Shown: positions 35,113 through 42,729 of the stretch, piece by piece
Position numbering within the stretch: position 1 is the first letter of the stretch
How the letters are laid out: every line of letters starts with the position of its first letter
Assembly: GCF_048541585.1 (NCBI RefSeq)
Contig: NZ_CP183308.1
Span: 1 to 64,000 of the forward strand
DNA length: 64,000 bases
Direction: 5' to 3'
Source: Legionella_C sp048541585
GTDB lineage: Bacteria > Pseudomonadota > Gammaproteobacteria > Legionellales > Legionellaceae
Made by a program: the position numbers and the translations under genes
The notes under the pieces: generated by a model
What the model was told of the DNA's origin: nothing
What the model saw: the letters and a program-made list of their open reading frames with translations, nothing else
Database searches by the model: none

Positions 35113-35985
35113 CTACCGTGAATATAGTTTATCAGATGGGTATTGCTTCCACCCAAACCCTCGGCCTTTACTTCGCTGGGTTAAATACCTTCGAAAGCGA
35201 TTGTTAATGAAATGCTGAAGTCGCCTAAATGATAAGCTAGCATTGGTGTGAGTGTAATAATTTACCCATCCCAATACTCGTTCATTGATAAGCTTCACAA
35301 ATTGTTCTGGTTTAATTGGCGCTCTTCGCGACGTGATTCGCTTTATTTTGTGGCGAATCGCCTGTTGTGATCGCTTTGTTGGAAAAATATAAATAATATT
35401 TTTCTTAACTTTTGGGCTTTTACGCTTCACAAAGGTATAGCCAATAAAATCAAACCCTTTTGTTAGCTTTGTGATATGAGTCTTCTCACTATTGATAGAC
35501 AGCTTTAGCTGTAATGCTTCTTCCTTAAATGCATTCCAAGCCTTTAAAGCATCTTTGCGACAGACTAAGACAATATCATCACAGTAGCGATGTAATGTAG
35601 CACCAAACTTCTGAGGATAGTCCATTTTATGCCATTTTTGATCAATGACATTGAGGTAAATATTACTATACAGTGGTGATAGAGGAGAGCCTTGCGGTAC
35701 TCCGATCTCCGTAGGCGTGATACTACCCTTTCTCATCTCACCTACTTTAAGCGTTTGTTTAATCAACGTTAACAGACTACTATCCGTAATTCGCAGGCTG
35801 ATAAGTTCTAACAACTTATCATGAGGAATACTGGTAAAATAAGATTTAAAATCAATTTCAACAACGCCCCAGGCTTGGCAATATAAATCGCTGCGTAGTG
35901 CTTGACTGGCTTGTCTAGCATTTCTTTTAGGTCTATAGCCATAAGAACAATCATGGAAATCTGCTTCAAAAATAGGTTCAATTGT
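35113..35985 (-). pseudogene. Group II intron-type reverse transcriptase remnant
   Basis: The RT palm is clear: EPIFEADFHDCSYGYRPKRN, VVEIDFKSYFTSIPHDKLL, VPQGSPLSPLYSNIYLN and HRYCDDIVLV (YCDD in place of YADD), then a maturase-like tail with LGWVNYYTHTNASLSFRRL. The N-terminal third is missing: beyond 35985 the frame (to 36285) is antisense IS200 sequence and has no RT character. The C-terminus is cut by the IS1-like element, whose inverted end supplies the stop. No domain V is visible because the 3' side is lost. Confidence 0.78.
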
Positions 35986-36139
35986 TAAGGAAAGAATTAT
36001 GGGGCGGTGAATTTTGGTCTGACGGATATTATGTTTCGACTGTAGGTGAAGGCGGTCGAAAAATATGTAAAAAATCAAGGAAAGGAAAAGGCTACGGAGC
36101 AGTTGCGCCTCTTCTGATACCCCGTGGCTTGCCACGGGG
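35982..36139 (+). mobile_element. tnpA: IS200/IS605-family remnant with terminal hairpin
   Basis: A piece of the C-terminal end of a Y1 transposase: KELWGGEFWSDGYYVSTVGE, followed after a frameshift by VEKYVKNQGKEKATEQLRLF and a stop. Directly after it, CCCCGTGGC (36120-36128) and GCCACGGGG (36131-36139) form a nine-bp hairpin with a TT loop, the imperfect-palindrome end used by IS200/IS605 enzymes. The left end and the catalytic HuH region are missing. It replaces the N-terminus of the adjacent RT gene. Confidence 0.8.
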
Positions 36140-36680
36140 AAGTTCATTAAAGCTCTTTCTAAGGCAGATGAAACATAATTATACATCATGGATAGCAACC
36201 CTCTTCCAATATATGCAACAATTGACCGGGGATTGATGATGAAGAGTTTTAAGGCGGGGTATGGGCATTTACTTAAGTCAAGCAAAACGCATTAATATCA
36301 CTATGTCAAAAGTCATGCAATAAAAAATTGCTCTTCATTTTGTCCGATGCAGCACTTAACGGCGAGTATATTGCGTAAAATTTTAGATACATTAGATGTA
36401 CAACTTGATAGAATAATAGCTAAAGAACGAGGTAAAGTGACTCCGTAAATGACTTTTGAAAGAAATAATCTAGTTAAGCTCAGCGGTTAATTACTTTAAA
36501 TTCTAAATGGAAGTTTTAGGAGTTTTTGTCTAGGTAAGGTTTTGAATGTGTATTAGAAATAAGATTGCAAAAAGTTAATGTGCTAAATTTTTTAAGCGCT
36601 TAATGTTACTTAGATTAGCTGACATAAGTATTATTTATCTTAAATCGGTGGGCTCATGTTTATTGTTCCTACAACTTAAT
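36140..36680. other. Gap with scattered gene remnants
   Basis: 541 bases without an intact gene. The frame 36352-36450 ends with LRKILDTLDVQLDRIIAKER, reminiscent of the C-terminus of XRE-type antitoxins or repressors, but it lacks its DNA-binding domain, so I list it only as a possible remnant. The rest is AT-rich and carries nothing I recognise. Confidence 0.35.
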
Positions 36681-37886
36681 CTATTTGCTTGAAAATTTCA
36701 TCAATGGCATTATTGCTATACCAAGTAAGGCGAGTAGGCAAAATAGCGCACCCGTCTTAAATGTAAAAGCAGACCCTAGCTGGTCCCATAATAGTCCAGC
36801 TATCCCACTCGCAATTAGCATGGCTATACCATTTAGTAAACTAAAAAAACCAAAAGCCGTCCCACGTAAATCAGTCGGGGCGGTATCAGCTACCATGGTT
36901 GCTAATAATCCTTGCGTTGCGCCCATATGCAAACCCCACAAACACACACCGATAAAAACCCAGGTTAAAGAGTTGCCGAAAGCCAACATTAAATCAGCAA
37001 CGATTAAGATTACGAGGCCAATTATCAGTAATTTGTTATGGCTTATCATGTCAGCTAATTTTCCAAAGGGGTAGGCGCTGATTGAATAGATTAGATTCAT
37101 CGCGATAAGGATGAGAGGCATCCAAGTTATTGCCAAACCCATCTGCTGAGCACGTAACAACAAGAATGCTTCACTAAACCGAGCTAACGTGAAAATCCCA
37201 CCAATGACAACGACCCACCAATATCTCATACTTAATCTTTGCAGTTCTCGCCAATGAATAGGATTAATTTTTTTAGTTTTTGTGGATTGCTTAGGCTCCT
37301 GTACTGCCAACCATAACACCACAACAGAGAGTATTCCTGGAATGACTGCCACCCAAAATACTGCCCGAAAAGAATTGCCCAAAAATATCATCAATACTAG
37401 GGCCAAAAGAGGCCCGATGAAGGCACCCACTGTATCAAGGGATTGACGTAGTCCAAAAGCGGCTCCCAGCATGGTGGATGGTGCGATATCAGCAACCAGC
37501 GCATCACGTGGTGCACCTCGTATGCCTTTACCTATTCTATCAAAAATCCTAGCAACAAATACTAGGCCAACAGTTGATGCTATGGCAAACATTGGTTTGC
37601 TAATAGCGCCTATGCCATAGCCTAGTACCGCTAACATCTTCCGCTTATGCAAATAATCACTCATTGCTCCTGAAAATACCCTAACCATTAAAGCAGTGGA
37701 CTCAGCAATACCCTCCATCAACCCCACTGTAAGCGCACTTGCGCCCAGCACTGAAACCATGAAGATAGGTAGAAGACTATGAATCATTTCTGAAGCGATA
37801 TCAGATAACAGGCTAACAAAGCCAAGTGCCCAAATGCCTGAGGGCATTTCGGACAAGGCCCTTTTTTGTTTACTGTGTATGGTCAT
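36681..37886 (-). CDS. MFS transporter
   Basis: A 401-residue protein with twelve predicted helices in the major-facilitator layout. The loop between helices 2 and 3 reads FSGAMSDYLHKRKMLAVLGY (the G-x-x-x-D-R/K motif), and FDRIGKGIRGAPRDALVAD marks helix 4-5. Similar proteins are annotated as drug or metal-associated exporters; the substrate is unknown. It lies at the border of the metal island next to a decayed DMT permease. The ribosome site is weak. Confidence 0.8.
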   Translation of the reverse strand: MTIHSKQKRALSEMPSGIWALGFVSLLSDIASEMIHSLLPIFMVSVLGASALTVGLMEGIAESTALMVRVFSGAMSDYLHKRKMLAVLGYGIGAISKPMFAIASTVGLVFVARIFDRIGKGIRGAPRDALVADIAPSTMLGAAFGLRQSLDTVGAFIGPLLALVLMIFLGNSFRAVFWVAVIPGILSVVVLWLAVQEPKQSTKTKKINPIHWRELQRLSMRYWWVVVIGGIFTLARFSEAFLLLRAQQMGLAITWMPLILIAMNLIYSISAYPFGKLADMISHNKLLIIGLVILIVADLMLAFGNSLTWVFIGVCLWGLHMGATQGLLATMVADTAPTDLRGTAFGFFSLLNGIAMLIASGIAGLLWDQLGSAFTFKTGALFCLLALLGIAIMPLMKFSSK

Positions 37887-38180
37887 GTAATTTTTTGTAG
37901 AAAAGTAGTATACGTTTATTATCTAATTCGCTACTACCCAAAGTAAATGGGCAGAATTACAAACAATCGAACAAAGGCAAAGCAACCCTTAATTTGTTCT
38001 CGTATTTTACAAAAAGCGATATTTAATCATGCGTTGCTAAATATTAGACGTGTCTAATTACCACTAAACGACTCTAATCGACCATCCAGTTTCTTTGCGC
38101 GGCTCGCCTCATTAGGTAATCGACCGACTAGTAGAATATTAAATTATCTCGTTTATTCAGCAGTGAGATATTTATAAGGC

Positions 38181-38430
38181 TTAGTTGTACCCATGCCTAT
38201 GATGAACGTCTGGATAATGGGGATGAGAATACCTTATCGTTTTATGATAATGGTGAAGGGTATGTGGCTCTTTACCATCCCATGGCAAGCCATGCTAATA
38301 AGGCCGTGATGACTGCTCAACGAGATTGTTGCCACACTCGTTTGCTGTAAGCCAAACATTAATAATATCGGCCCTACAATCCCACCAAAACTGATAGCAC
38401 CCTTTGTAGTGAAATAGTTGAGCCTGGCGA
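38181..38430 (-). pseudogene. Decayed DMT/EamA permease with His-rich C-terminus
   Basis: Translated pieces in different minus-strand frames give LNYFTTKGAISFGGIVGPIL, LLMFGLQQTSVATISL, AVITALLAWLAMGW and a histidine-rich ending with HPHYPDVHHRHGYN. This is the order seen at the C-terminal half of a group of EamA permeases with a His-rich tail, probably metal-linked. At least two frameshifts separate the pieces and the N-terminal half is missing. Confidence 0.55.
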
Positions 38431-38487
38431 TATTTTTTCTGCTATATTAACTGATTCACTAACATACAATACTGATTAAGGATAATC

Positions 38488-38748
38488 ATGTTTGGCTGTT
38501 ATCATTATTGCTTTGAGCATGGTAGTTCGGCGCTTAAAGTGACCTTTCTTTATGATAAAGCGCAACTCTTTAATACCCGAGAAGAAGAAAAAGCTTATAT
38601 TAAGGTGTTAGATATCTACAAAGATGAGCAGCTATTAACCTTGTCAGACTTGCCGTTTACGGAGCAAGCCTTTGTTAAATATCAATGCTTAGATTATTTA
38701 AATCACCACCAATTACTGCATACCAATTATTTAATTTTTATAGGCTAA
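38488..38748 (+). CDS. Unknown 86-residue protein
   Basis: A small soluble protein starting MFGCYHYCFEHGSS, with helix-prone charged middle (NTREEEKAYIKVLDIYKDEQ) and Tyr/His-rich end. GGATAATC precedes the ATG. I recognise no family. It stands alone after the decayed permease; the composition is like its low-GC surroundings. It could be real or a fortuitous frame. Confidence 0.4.
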   Translation: MFGCYHYCFEHGSSALKVTFLYDKAQLFNTREEEKAYIKVLDIYKDEQLLTLSDLPFTEQAFVKYQCLDYLNHHQLLHTNYLIFIG

Positions 38749-39182
38749 TAGCATTTTTTTGTTAGAATTTGATGTCAAAGGTGGTTATTTTAGAATGAAG
38801 GAAAAATCCTAACATCTATCTTTTATTAGAGCACAAGCCCTAAACGCGGTGGTTTTAATTTTATAGGTTTTTTTATTCATAGACCGTTTTTGAATATCTT
38901 AAAATTTTTCTTAGCCTGTTATTTAATTGCTTATAATAATCAATAAATCAACGTCTGTAATAGGTGTAAAGCGACTTTTTTTAAGATAATAACGGACGAA
39001 GCACTTTGTACTTTCATTTAAATTCACACTTCCATGATGAATATAGATGTGCAAAATAGAACCCGTATTGAATACCTATTTATTCTTTCATGATAAGCAA
39101 ATTCAGATTTAAAATAGATTTTTTGAAAAATGTTCAACTCTTGATATCAAATAGACTTATAAAAACTTTATGGAGAACTTGC
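38749..39182. other. Intergenic stretch before the yefM promoter
   Basis: 434 AT-rich bases with no supported gene, many homopolymer runs and no repeat I could match elsewhere in the window. Confidence 0.4.
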
Positions 39183-39217
39183 GTACAATAATAAGCACAT
39201 GTACAATTATAGGTACA
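39183..39217. promoter_or_regulatory. YefM-type operator, three GTACA cores
   Basis: GTACA occurs at 39183-39187, 39201-39205 and 39213-39217, within 60 bases of the antitoxin start. YefM-YoeB operators are built on palindromes with a TGTACA core; here ATGTACAAT is the best match. This suggests the usual conditional autoregulation by the complex. Confidence 0.5.
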
Positions 39218-39242
39218 AACACTAATTTATTGAGAAACCATT

Positions 39243-39497
39243 ATGGATGTATTAAGCTACTCTGCTTTAAGAAATAATTTAGCAAGCACTTTAGATAAAG
39301 TAAATGAAGATCATGTTTCTATCCTAGTTACCAGACAAAATGGAAAACCAGCCGTCATTATGTCTTTGGAAGATTTTAAATCTTACGAGGAAACGGCTTA
39401 TCTGATGGCAAGTCCAAAAAATGCAGAACGACTGAGTCAAGCAATAGCTGCAGTCGAATCTGGAAAAACAAAAAAGCATGGAATGATTGAAGAATGA
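39243..39497 (+). CDS. yefM: YefM/Phd-family antitoxin
   Basis: An 84-residue antitoxin with the YefM opening SYSALRNNLASTLDKVNEDH, then ILVTRQNGKPAVIMSLEDFKS and YEETAYLMASPKNAERL, nearly the textbook order. The C-terminal GKTKKHGMIEE is the toxin-binding tail. It overlaps the yoeB start by four bases. The operator with GTACA cores lies upstream. Confidence 0.93.
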   Translation: MDVLSYSALRNNLASTLDKVNEDHVSILVTRQNGKPAVIMSLEDFKSYEETAYLMASPKNAERLSQAIAAVESGKTKKHGMIEE

Positions 39498-39748
39498 TTT
39501 TATCATGGGCTGAAAATGCATGGGAAGATTATCTTTATTGGCAATCAACGGACAAAAAAATGATCAAGCGGATTAACGCACTTATAAAAGATATTCAACG
39601 ACATCCATTTGATGGAATAGGTGACCCGGAACCATTAAAACATCATTGGTCTGGGTATTGGTCACGCCGAATTGATAGAGAACATCGAATTGTCTATAAA
39701 ACAACTGATGAGGCGCTTTATATTGTGCAGTGTCGATACCACTATTAA
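39494..39748 (+). CDS. yoeB: YoeB mRNA interferase toxin
   Basis: An 84-residue YoeB toxin: AWEDYLYWQSTDKKMIKRIN, HPFDGIGDPEPLKHHWSGYW, RRIDREHRIVYK and a C-terminal CRYHY. The Glu, Arg and His-Tyr residues of the active site are all present. It cleaves mRNA at the ribosome A site. It is coupled to yefM by an ATGA overlap, so the addiction module looks functional. Confidence 0.93.
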   Translation: MILSWAENAWEDYLYWQSTDKKMIKRINALIKDIQRHPFDGIGDPEPLKHHWSGYWSRRIDREHRIVYKTTDEALYIVQCRYHY

Positions 39749-39773
39749 ACACGAGATTAGTAAGGAGGCTGCA

Positions 39774-39824
39774 ATGAAAACCGATATCTTTTGCACTTTG
39801 AGATTGGGTATACTCTGCATGTAA
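39774..39824 (+). pseudogene. Broken small ORF with a strong ribosome site
   Basis: AAGGAGG sits six bases before ATG, but the frame ends after 16 codons (KTDIFCTLRL). In the next frame the sequence continues as FEIGYTLHVKKVSTLPSAR to a stop at about 39855, suggesting a short gene broken by a frameshift. It directly follows yoeB. The rest of the gap to 40102 holds nothing I recognise. Confidence 0.3.
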
Positions 39825-40102
39825 AAAAAGTGTCTACTTTACCAAGCGCACGATAATCCAAACACTTGTAATCTATTAACATGCATTAAAACAGCATGAA
39901 ATTTGCCAACTTCTTTTGTATGTTTTATACACAAAAATTACACTGTTAAGTTGGGTCTAAGTTGCTGACCTATAGTTCGCTTTAGCAATTAAGATAGTAA
40001 CAACAACTTCTAAGAGAGGACCTAATATTTAACACTGTTGCAATTGCATCGCATAAGCATTAATCACTCTAAGCGTTGACTTAAAGGCTATTCAAAGCCT
40101 AT

Positions 40103-40309
40103 TTATATGACTTCAACCTCTTCTGCTTGTACGCCTTTTTTCCCTTGGCCGACTGTAAAGCTAACGCGCTCCCCTTCGGTTAATTTTTTAAATCCACTCG
40201 TTTGAATTGCGCTAAAATGGACAAAGTAATCTTTACCGCTACTTTCAATAAAGCCAAATCCTTTGTCTTCATTAAACCACTTTACCTTACCACGTATTTT
40301 GTCTGTCAT
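40103..40309 (-). CDS. Cold-shock-domain protein (CspA family)
   Basis: A 68-residue cold-shock domain with RNP1 (KGFGFIES) and RNP2 (YFVHFSAI) motifs and GKVKWFNEDKGFGFI at the start; the C-terminus reads GKKGVQAEEVEVI. Such proteins bind single-stranded RNA or DNA and act as RNA chaperones. The start at 40309 matches family members; the frame extends four codons upstream. It is monocistronic, with AT-rich 5' sequence. Confidence 0.92.
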   Translation of the reverse strand: MTDKIRGKVKWFNEDKGFGFIESSGKDYFVHFSAIQTSGFKKLTEGERVSFTVGQGKKGVQAEEVEVI

Positions 40310-40445
40310 TCCTTTTCTCATAAAGTTTGCAATTTCAATGTAGCAACTAATTTTTAAAAACCAAAAATTTACCTGCTTTTATTAAATTAATTTAACGCTT
40401 TTTAGTGAGAATTTAAAGAGAAATTTTAGATGACAAGGCAACGCG

Positions 40446-40988
40446 TTACGCTTGCTTATTGCTATCATAGACACAAATTGAGCCATTCGTGGCTTTTTGT
40501 TTGGCAGCATAACAGGCAACATCAGCTTCTCTAATAACGTCCGTGATGGAAGAAGAATCGGGGTTTAATTGAGAAATACCTATTGAACAACTTATAGTGA
40601 TTAGTTCTTTAGAGAGACCTTGCTGAGTAAGGTGAATAATGTCTTTTGCAATGTCACACGCTTTATCAATGGATACGTTCTCCATCAATATGATAAATTC
40701 ATCCCCACCATAGCGTACTACAATATCGTCTTTGCGTAACAGCTGTTTTAACAATTGCCCAAAATTTTTTAATACCACATCCCCGGCATCATGGCCGTAG
40801 CAATCATTAACTAATTTAAAATTATCCATATCAATAAATAAAATCACGAGTACTTTATTACTCTTTTTCATTGCTTGAAATCGAGTATTAAGCACATCAA
40901 AAAGATGGTCGCGCGTGTTACAACCTGTTAGCCCATCATGCTTAACACGATGCTCAAGCGCTTCAAATCGGGACGTTAAATCATCCAT
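40446..40988 (-). CDS. GGDEF diguanylate cyclase
   Basis: A 180-residue protein consisting of a short helical lead and a GGDEF domain. The active site RYGGDEFIILM is intact, with VILFIDMDNFKLVNDCYGH (metal and GTP contacts) and CSIGISQL; an inhibitory-site RxxD is not obvious just before it. It would make cyclic di-GMP. It has no sensor domain, but the next gene upstream encodes a small membrane protein five bases away, so the two may act as a split cyclase. Confidence 0.88.
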   Translation of the reverse strand: MDDLTSRFEALEHRVKHDGLTGCNTRDHLFDVLNTRFQAMKKSNKVLVILFIDMDNFKLVNDCYGHDAGDVVLKNFGQLLKQLLRKDDIVVRYGGDEFIILMENVSIDKACDIAKDIIHLTQQGLSKELITISCSIGISQLNPDSSSITDVIREADVACYAAKQKATNGSICVYDSNKQA

Positions 40989-40993
40989 GCTTT

Positions 40994-41284
40994 CTATTTT
41001 TTAATTGTCTTTGTCATTAATTGAGAGGATAAATAAATATAAAAACCACCCAGTAAAAAAATAGTTGCATAAAAATAATTAAGGCAATGGGGGTCAATAT
41101 AAACGCCATAGATAATACAGCCACTGTAGCCTAAAATGAAAAGCCCAATAAGACTTAAGTAGGCAACCCAATAATTTTGGTAGGCTTGGGTATGCTGAAG
41201 CAATCTTTGGATTAAATGCCCTCCTTTTAAAAGAAATAAAATACCTAAAATAATCATTGTTATAGGAATAAAAAGAGTATTCAT
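40994..41284 (-). CDS. Small membrane protein paired with the GGDEF gene
   Basis: About 96 residues with three hydrophobic segments (near residues 3-17, 35-60 and 65-85) and a basic end. The ATG at 41284 follows GGTGAT; a TTG five codons upstream lengthens the frame. It ends five bases before the GGDEF start. Fused, the two would resemble a membrane-anchored cyclase. No sensory motif is recognisable. Confidence 0.6.
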   Translation of the reverse strand: MNTLFIPITMIILGILFLLKGGHLIQRLLQHTQAYQNYWVAYLSLIGLFILGYSGCIIYGVYIDPHCLNYFYATIFLLGGFYIYLSSQLMTKTIKK

Positions 41285-41477
41285 TTTATCACCAAGCAAT
41301 CCTTTTATTATTCAGTATAAGGGCTTGGCGGTCTTTTGCCAGTGCGACCGATAAAAGGATGGTCTTTTTTTAAAATAAAACGTCATTTAAGGGGCATAAA
41401 AACACCTCACTAACCTTTGCTCTTTCTTTAAAAAGGTCTATGGTTAAAGAGATTTTAATAGTTAACAAGGAGCGTTT

Positions 41478-41876
41478 ATGTTTAAGAAAACACTCATCGC
41501 AAGCACACTGGCGATTTCATTTCTACTGCCTATAGCCTCTTGGGCTGAGGATAATGGCCCTTGCATGTCAGACTCAATATCAACATGTCAATCCATGATG
41601 GATAAAATGATGATGGAGACGTTAGGTAAAAAAGACAGCCAATATGACAAGCGCTTTATTGACTTAATGATTCCGCATCATGAAGCCGCCCTTATGATGG
41701 CAAAAGATGCGCTAAATAATGCAACTCACCCTGAAATTAAAGAGATGGCACAAAAAATTATTGATACGCAAGAAAAAGAAATTCAGCAGTTAAAAGCATG
41801 GCGTGCGCAATGGTATGGCAGTGACCAATCAAGCGGACAGTCTGGGCAATCTACCGATAATCACATGTCACACTAA
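41478..41876 (+). CDS. DUF305 periplasmic protein, copper-island type
   Basis: A 132-residue secreted protein: signal peptide cleaved near ASWAED, then the DUF305 core with YDKRFIDLMIPHHEAALMMA and HPEIKEMAQKIIDTQEKEI. This family has a ferritin-like helical fold and is common in copper-resistance islands; its exact role is unclear. The Met/His-rich signature (MMDKMMMETLG, IPHHEAALMM) could bind copper. It is followed after 22 bases by a cysteine-rich copper protein. Confidence 0.88.
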   Translation: MFKKTLIASTLAISFLLPIASWAEDNGPCMSDSISTCQSMMDKMMMETLGKKDSQYDKRFIDLMIPHHEAALMMAKDALNNATHPEIKEMAQKIIDTQEKEIQQLKAWRAQWYGSDQSSGQSGQSTDNHMSH

Positions 41877-41898
41877 CCATTAAACTAAGGAAGCTAAC

Positions 41899-42231
41899 AT
41901 GACACACCACCAATATGAATTATGCATTAAAGCATGTCAGATGTGTGCCGTAGAATGCGAACATTGTGCCGCGGCTTGTAGTAAAGAAGATAACGCCAAA
42001 GAGATGGCTCAATGCATCGCGCTTGACCGCGACTGTGCTGCCATTTGTGCCCTTGCCGCTCAAATGATGGCGCGCGGCTCTCAGTTTGCAAAAGAAGTTT
42101 GCCAATTATGCGCTCAAATATGTCGAGCCTGTGGCGATGAATGCAGCAAGCATAAGCACATGGAACATTGCAAGCGCTGTGCAAAAGCGTGCTATCAATG
42201 TGCAGAAGAATGTGAAAAGATGGTTTCTTAA
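41899..42231 (+). CDS. Cysteine-rich four-helix copper-storage-like protein (DUF326/Csp)
   Basis: A 110-residue cytosolic protein with 19 cysteines spaced as CxxC/CxxxC along four helices: CIKACQMCAVECEHCAAAC, CAAICALAAQM, CQLCAQICRACGDEC and CKRCAKACYQCAEEC. This is the layout of Csp copper-storage proteins, whose Cys-lined helical bundle holds many Cu(I) ions. No signal peptide, so it resembles the cytosolic Csp3 branch. It is likely co-transcribed with the DUF305 gene. Confidence 0.9.
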   Translation: MTHHQYELCIKACQMCAVECEHCAAACSKEDNAKEMAQCIALDRDCAAICALAAQMMARGSQFAKEVCQLCAQICRACGDECSKHKHMEHCKRCAKACYQCAEECEKMVS

Positions 42232-42239
42232 TTTAAAAA

Positions 42240-42274
42240 TTAAAGGCCCTTGAATGTATGACAATGGCCTTTAA
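42240..42274 (+). terminator. Hairpin after the copper-storage gene
   Basis: TTAAAGGCC (42240-42248) pairs with GGCCTTTAA (42266-42274), a nine-bp stem with a 17-base loop, nine bases after the stop. There is no T tract beyond the stem, so as a terminator it is weak. It lies between convergent genes and could serve both strands. Confidence 0.45.
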
Positions 42275-42327
42275 CATGCACATCAAAAAAAGTGAGCGAT
42301 GAAGCGGCAATAAAATTCTTTCTATCT

Positions 42328-42690
42328 TTATCGTCTGCACTGATAAGCAATACCCTCTAAGGTATGGGTGTCTACTAAATGTGTTTTGGGGTTGCCCGTA
42401 TACGTTGCTTTATCATTGGTAATAACCAACGTATTACCCCCTAATTGCGCAGTCTTATTTTTTAGCATATTCACTTCATCTTGATATAAATGCTCATGCG
42501 ACTGATAGGCTTGACTAACCCCATTCACATCAGAAGCCATTATTTTGCCTAAATTTTTACACTGTTTAATTGCTGTACGCGATTGAGCAACAGTGACAAG
42601 GTGTGCTTCAGGCAATAGCGCTGCATTATTACTGCAACTTGTCAGTGCCAGCCATACAACAGGTAAAGTACCATAGGTGATTTTTCTCAT
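42328..42690 (-). CDS. DUF4156-type lipoprotein
   Basis: A 120-residue lipoprotein with lipobox LALTSC, followed by AHLVTVAQSRTAIKQCKNLG, LKNKTAQLGGNTLVIT and a C-terminal EGIAYQC. These match the DUF4156 family of small outer-membrane lipoproteins of unknown role. It is downstream of the multicopper oxidase, probably in one transcript, and may help the envelope cope with metal stress; that is inference. Confidence 0.78.
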   Translation of the reverse strand: MRKITYGTLPVVWLALTSCSNNAALLPEAHLVTVAQSRTAIKQCKNLGKIMASDVNGVSQAYQSHEHLYQDEVNMLKNKTAQLGGNTLVITNDKATYTGNPKTHLVDTHTLEGIAYQCRR

Positions 42691-42729
42691 GTTAATTGAC
42701 TCTCCTTTTATTTAAATCTATTTATATCT

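Larger units (their letters stand above)
34282..35117 (+). mobile_element. IS1-family insertion sequence
   Basis: An 836-bp element. Left end GGTAATGATCTAAAAGAATT (34282) and right end (ending 35117) are imperfect inverted repeats of the IS1 type. It carries insA and insB with a run of eight A between them. No short target duplication is visible because the left flank is an older IS1 fragment. On its right it cuts off the C-terminus of a reverse-transcriptase gene. Confidence 0.85.

Noticed and set aside
35113..36285. A complete 390-residue reverse transcriptase, for example a defence RT
   Set aside because: The first 100 residues are antisense IS200 and the end is an IS1 repeat; the core is ordinary group II intron-like.
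36681..37074. 129-codon plus-strand frame
   Set aside because: It is antisense to the MFS transporter, whose membrane pattern is unambiguous.
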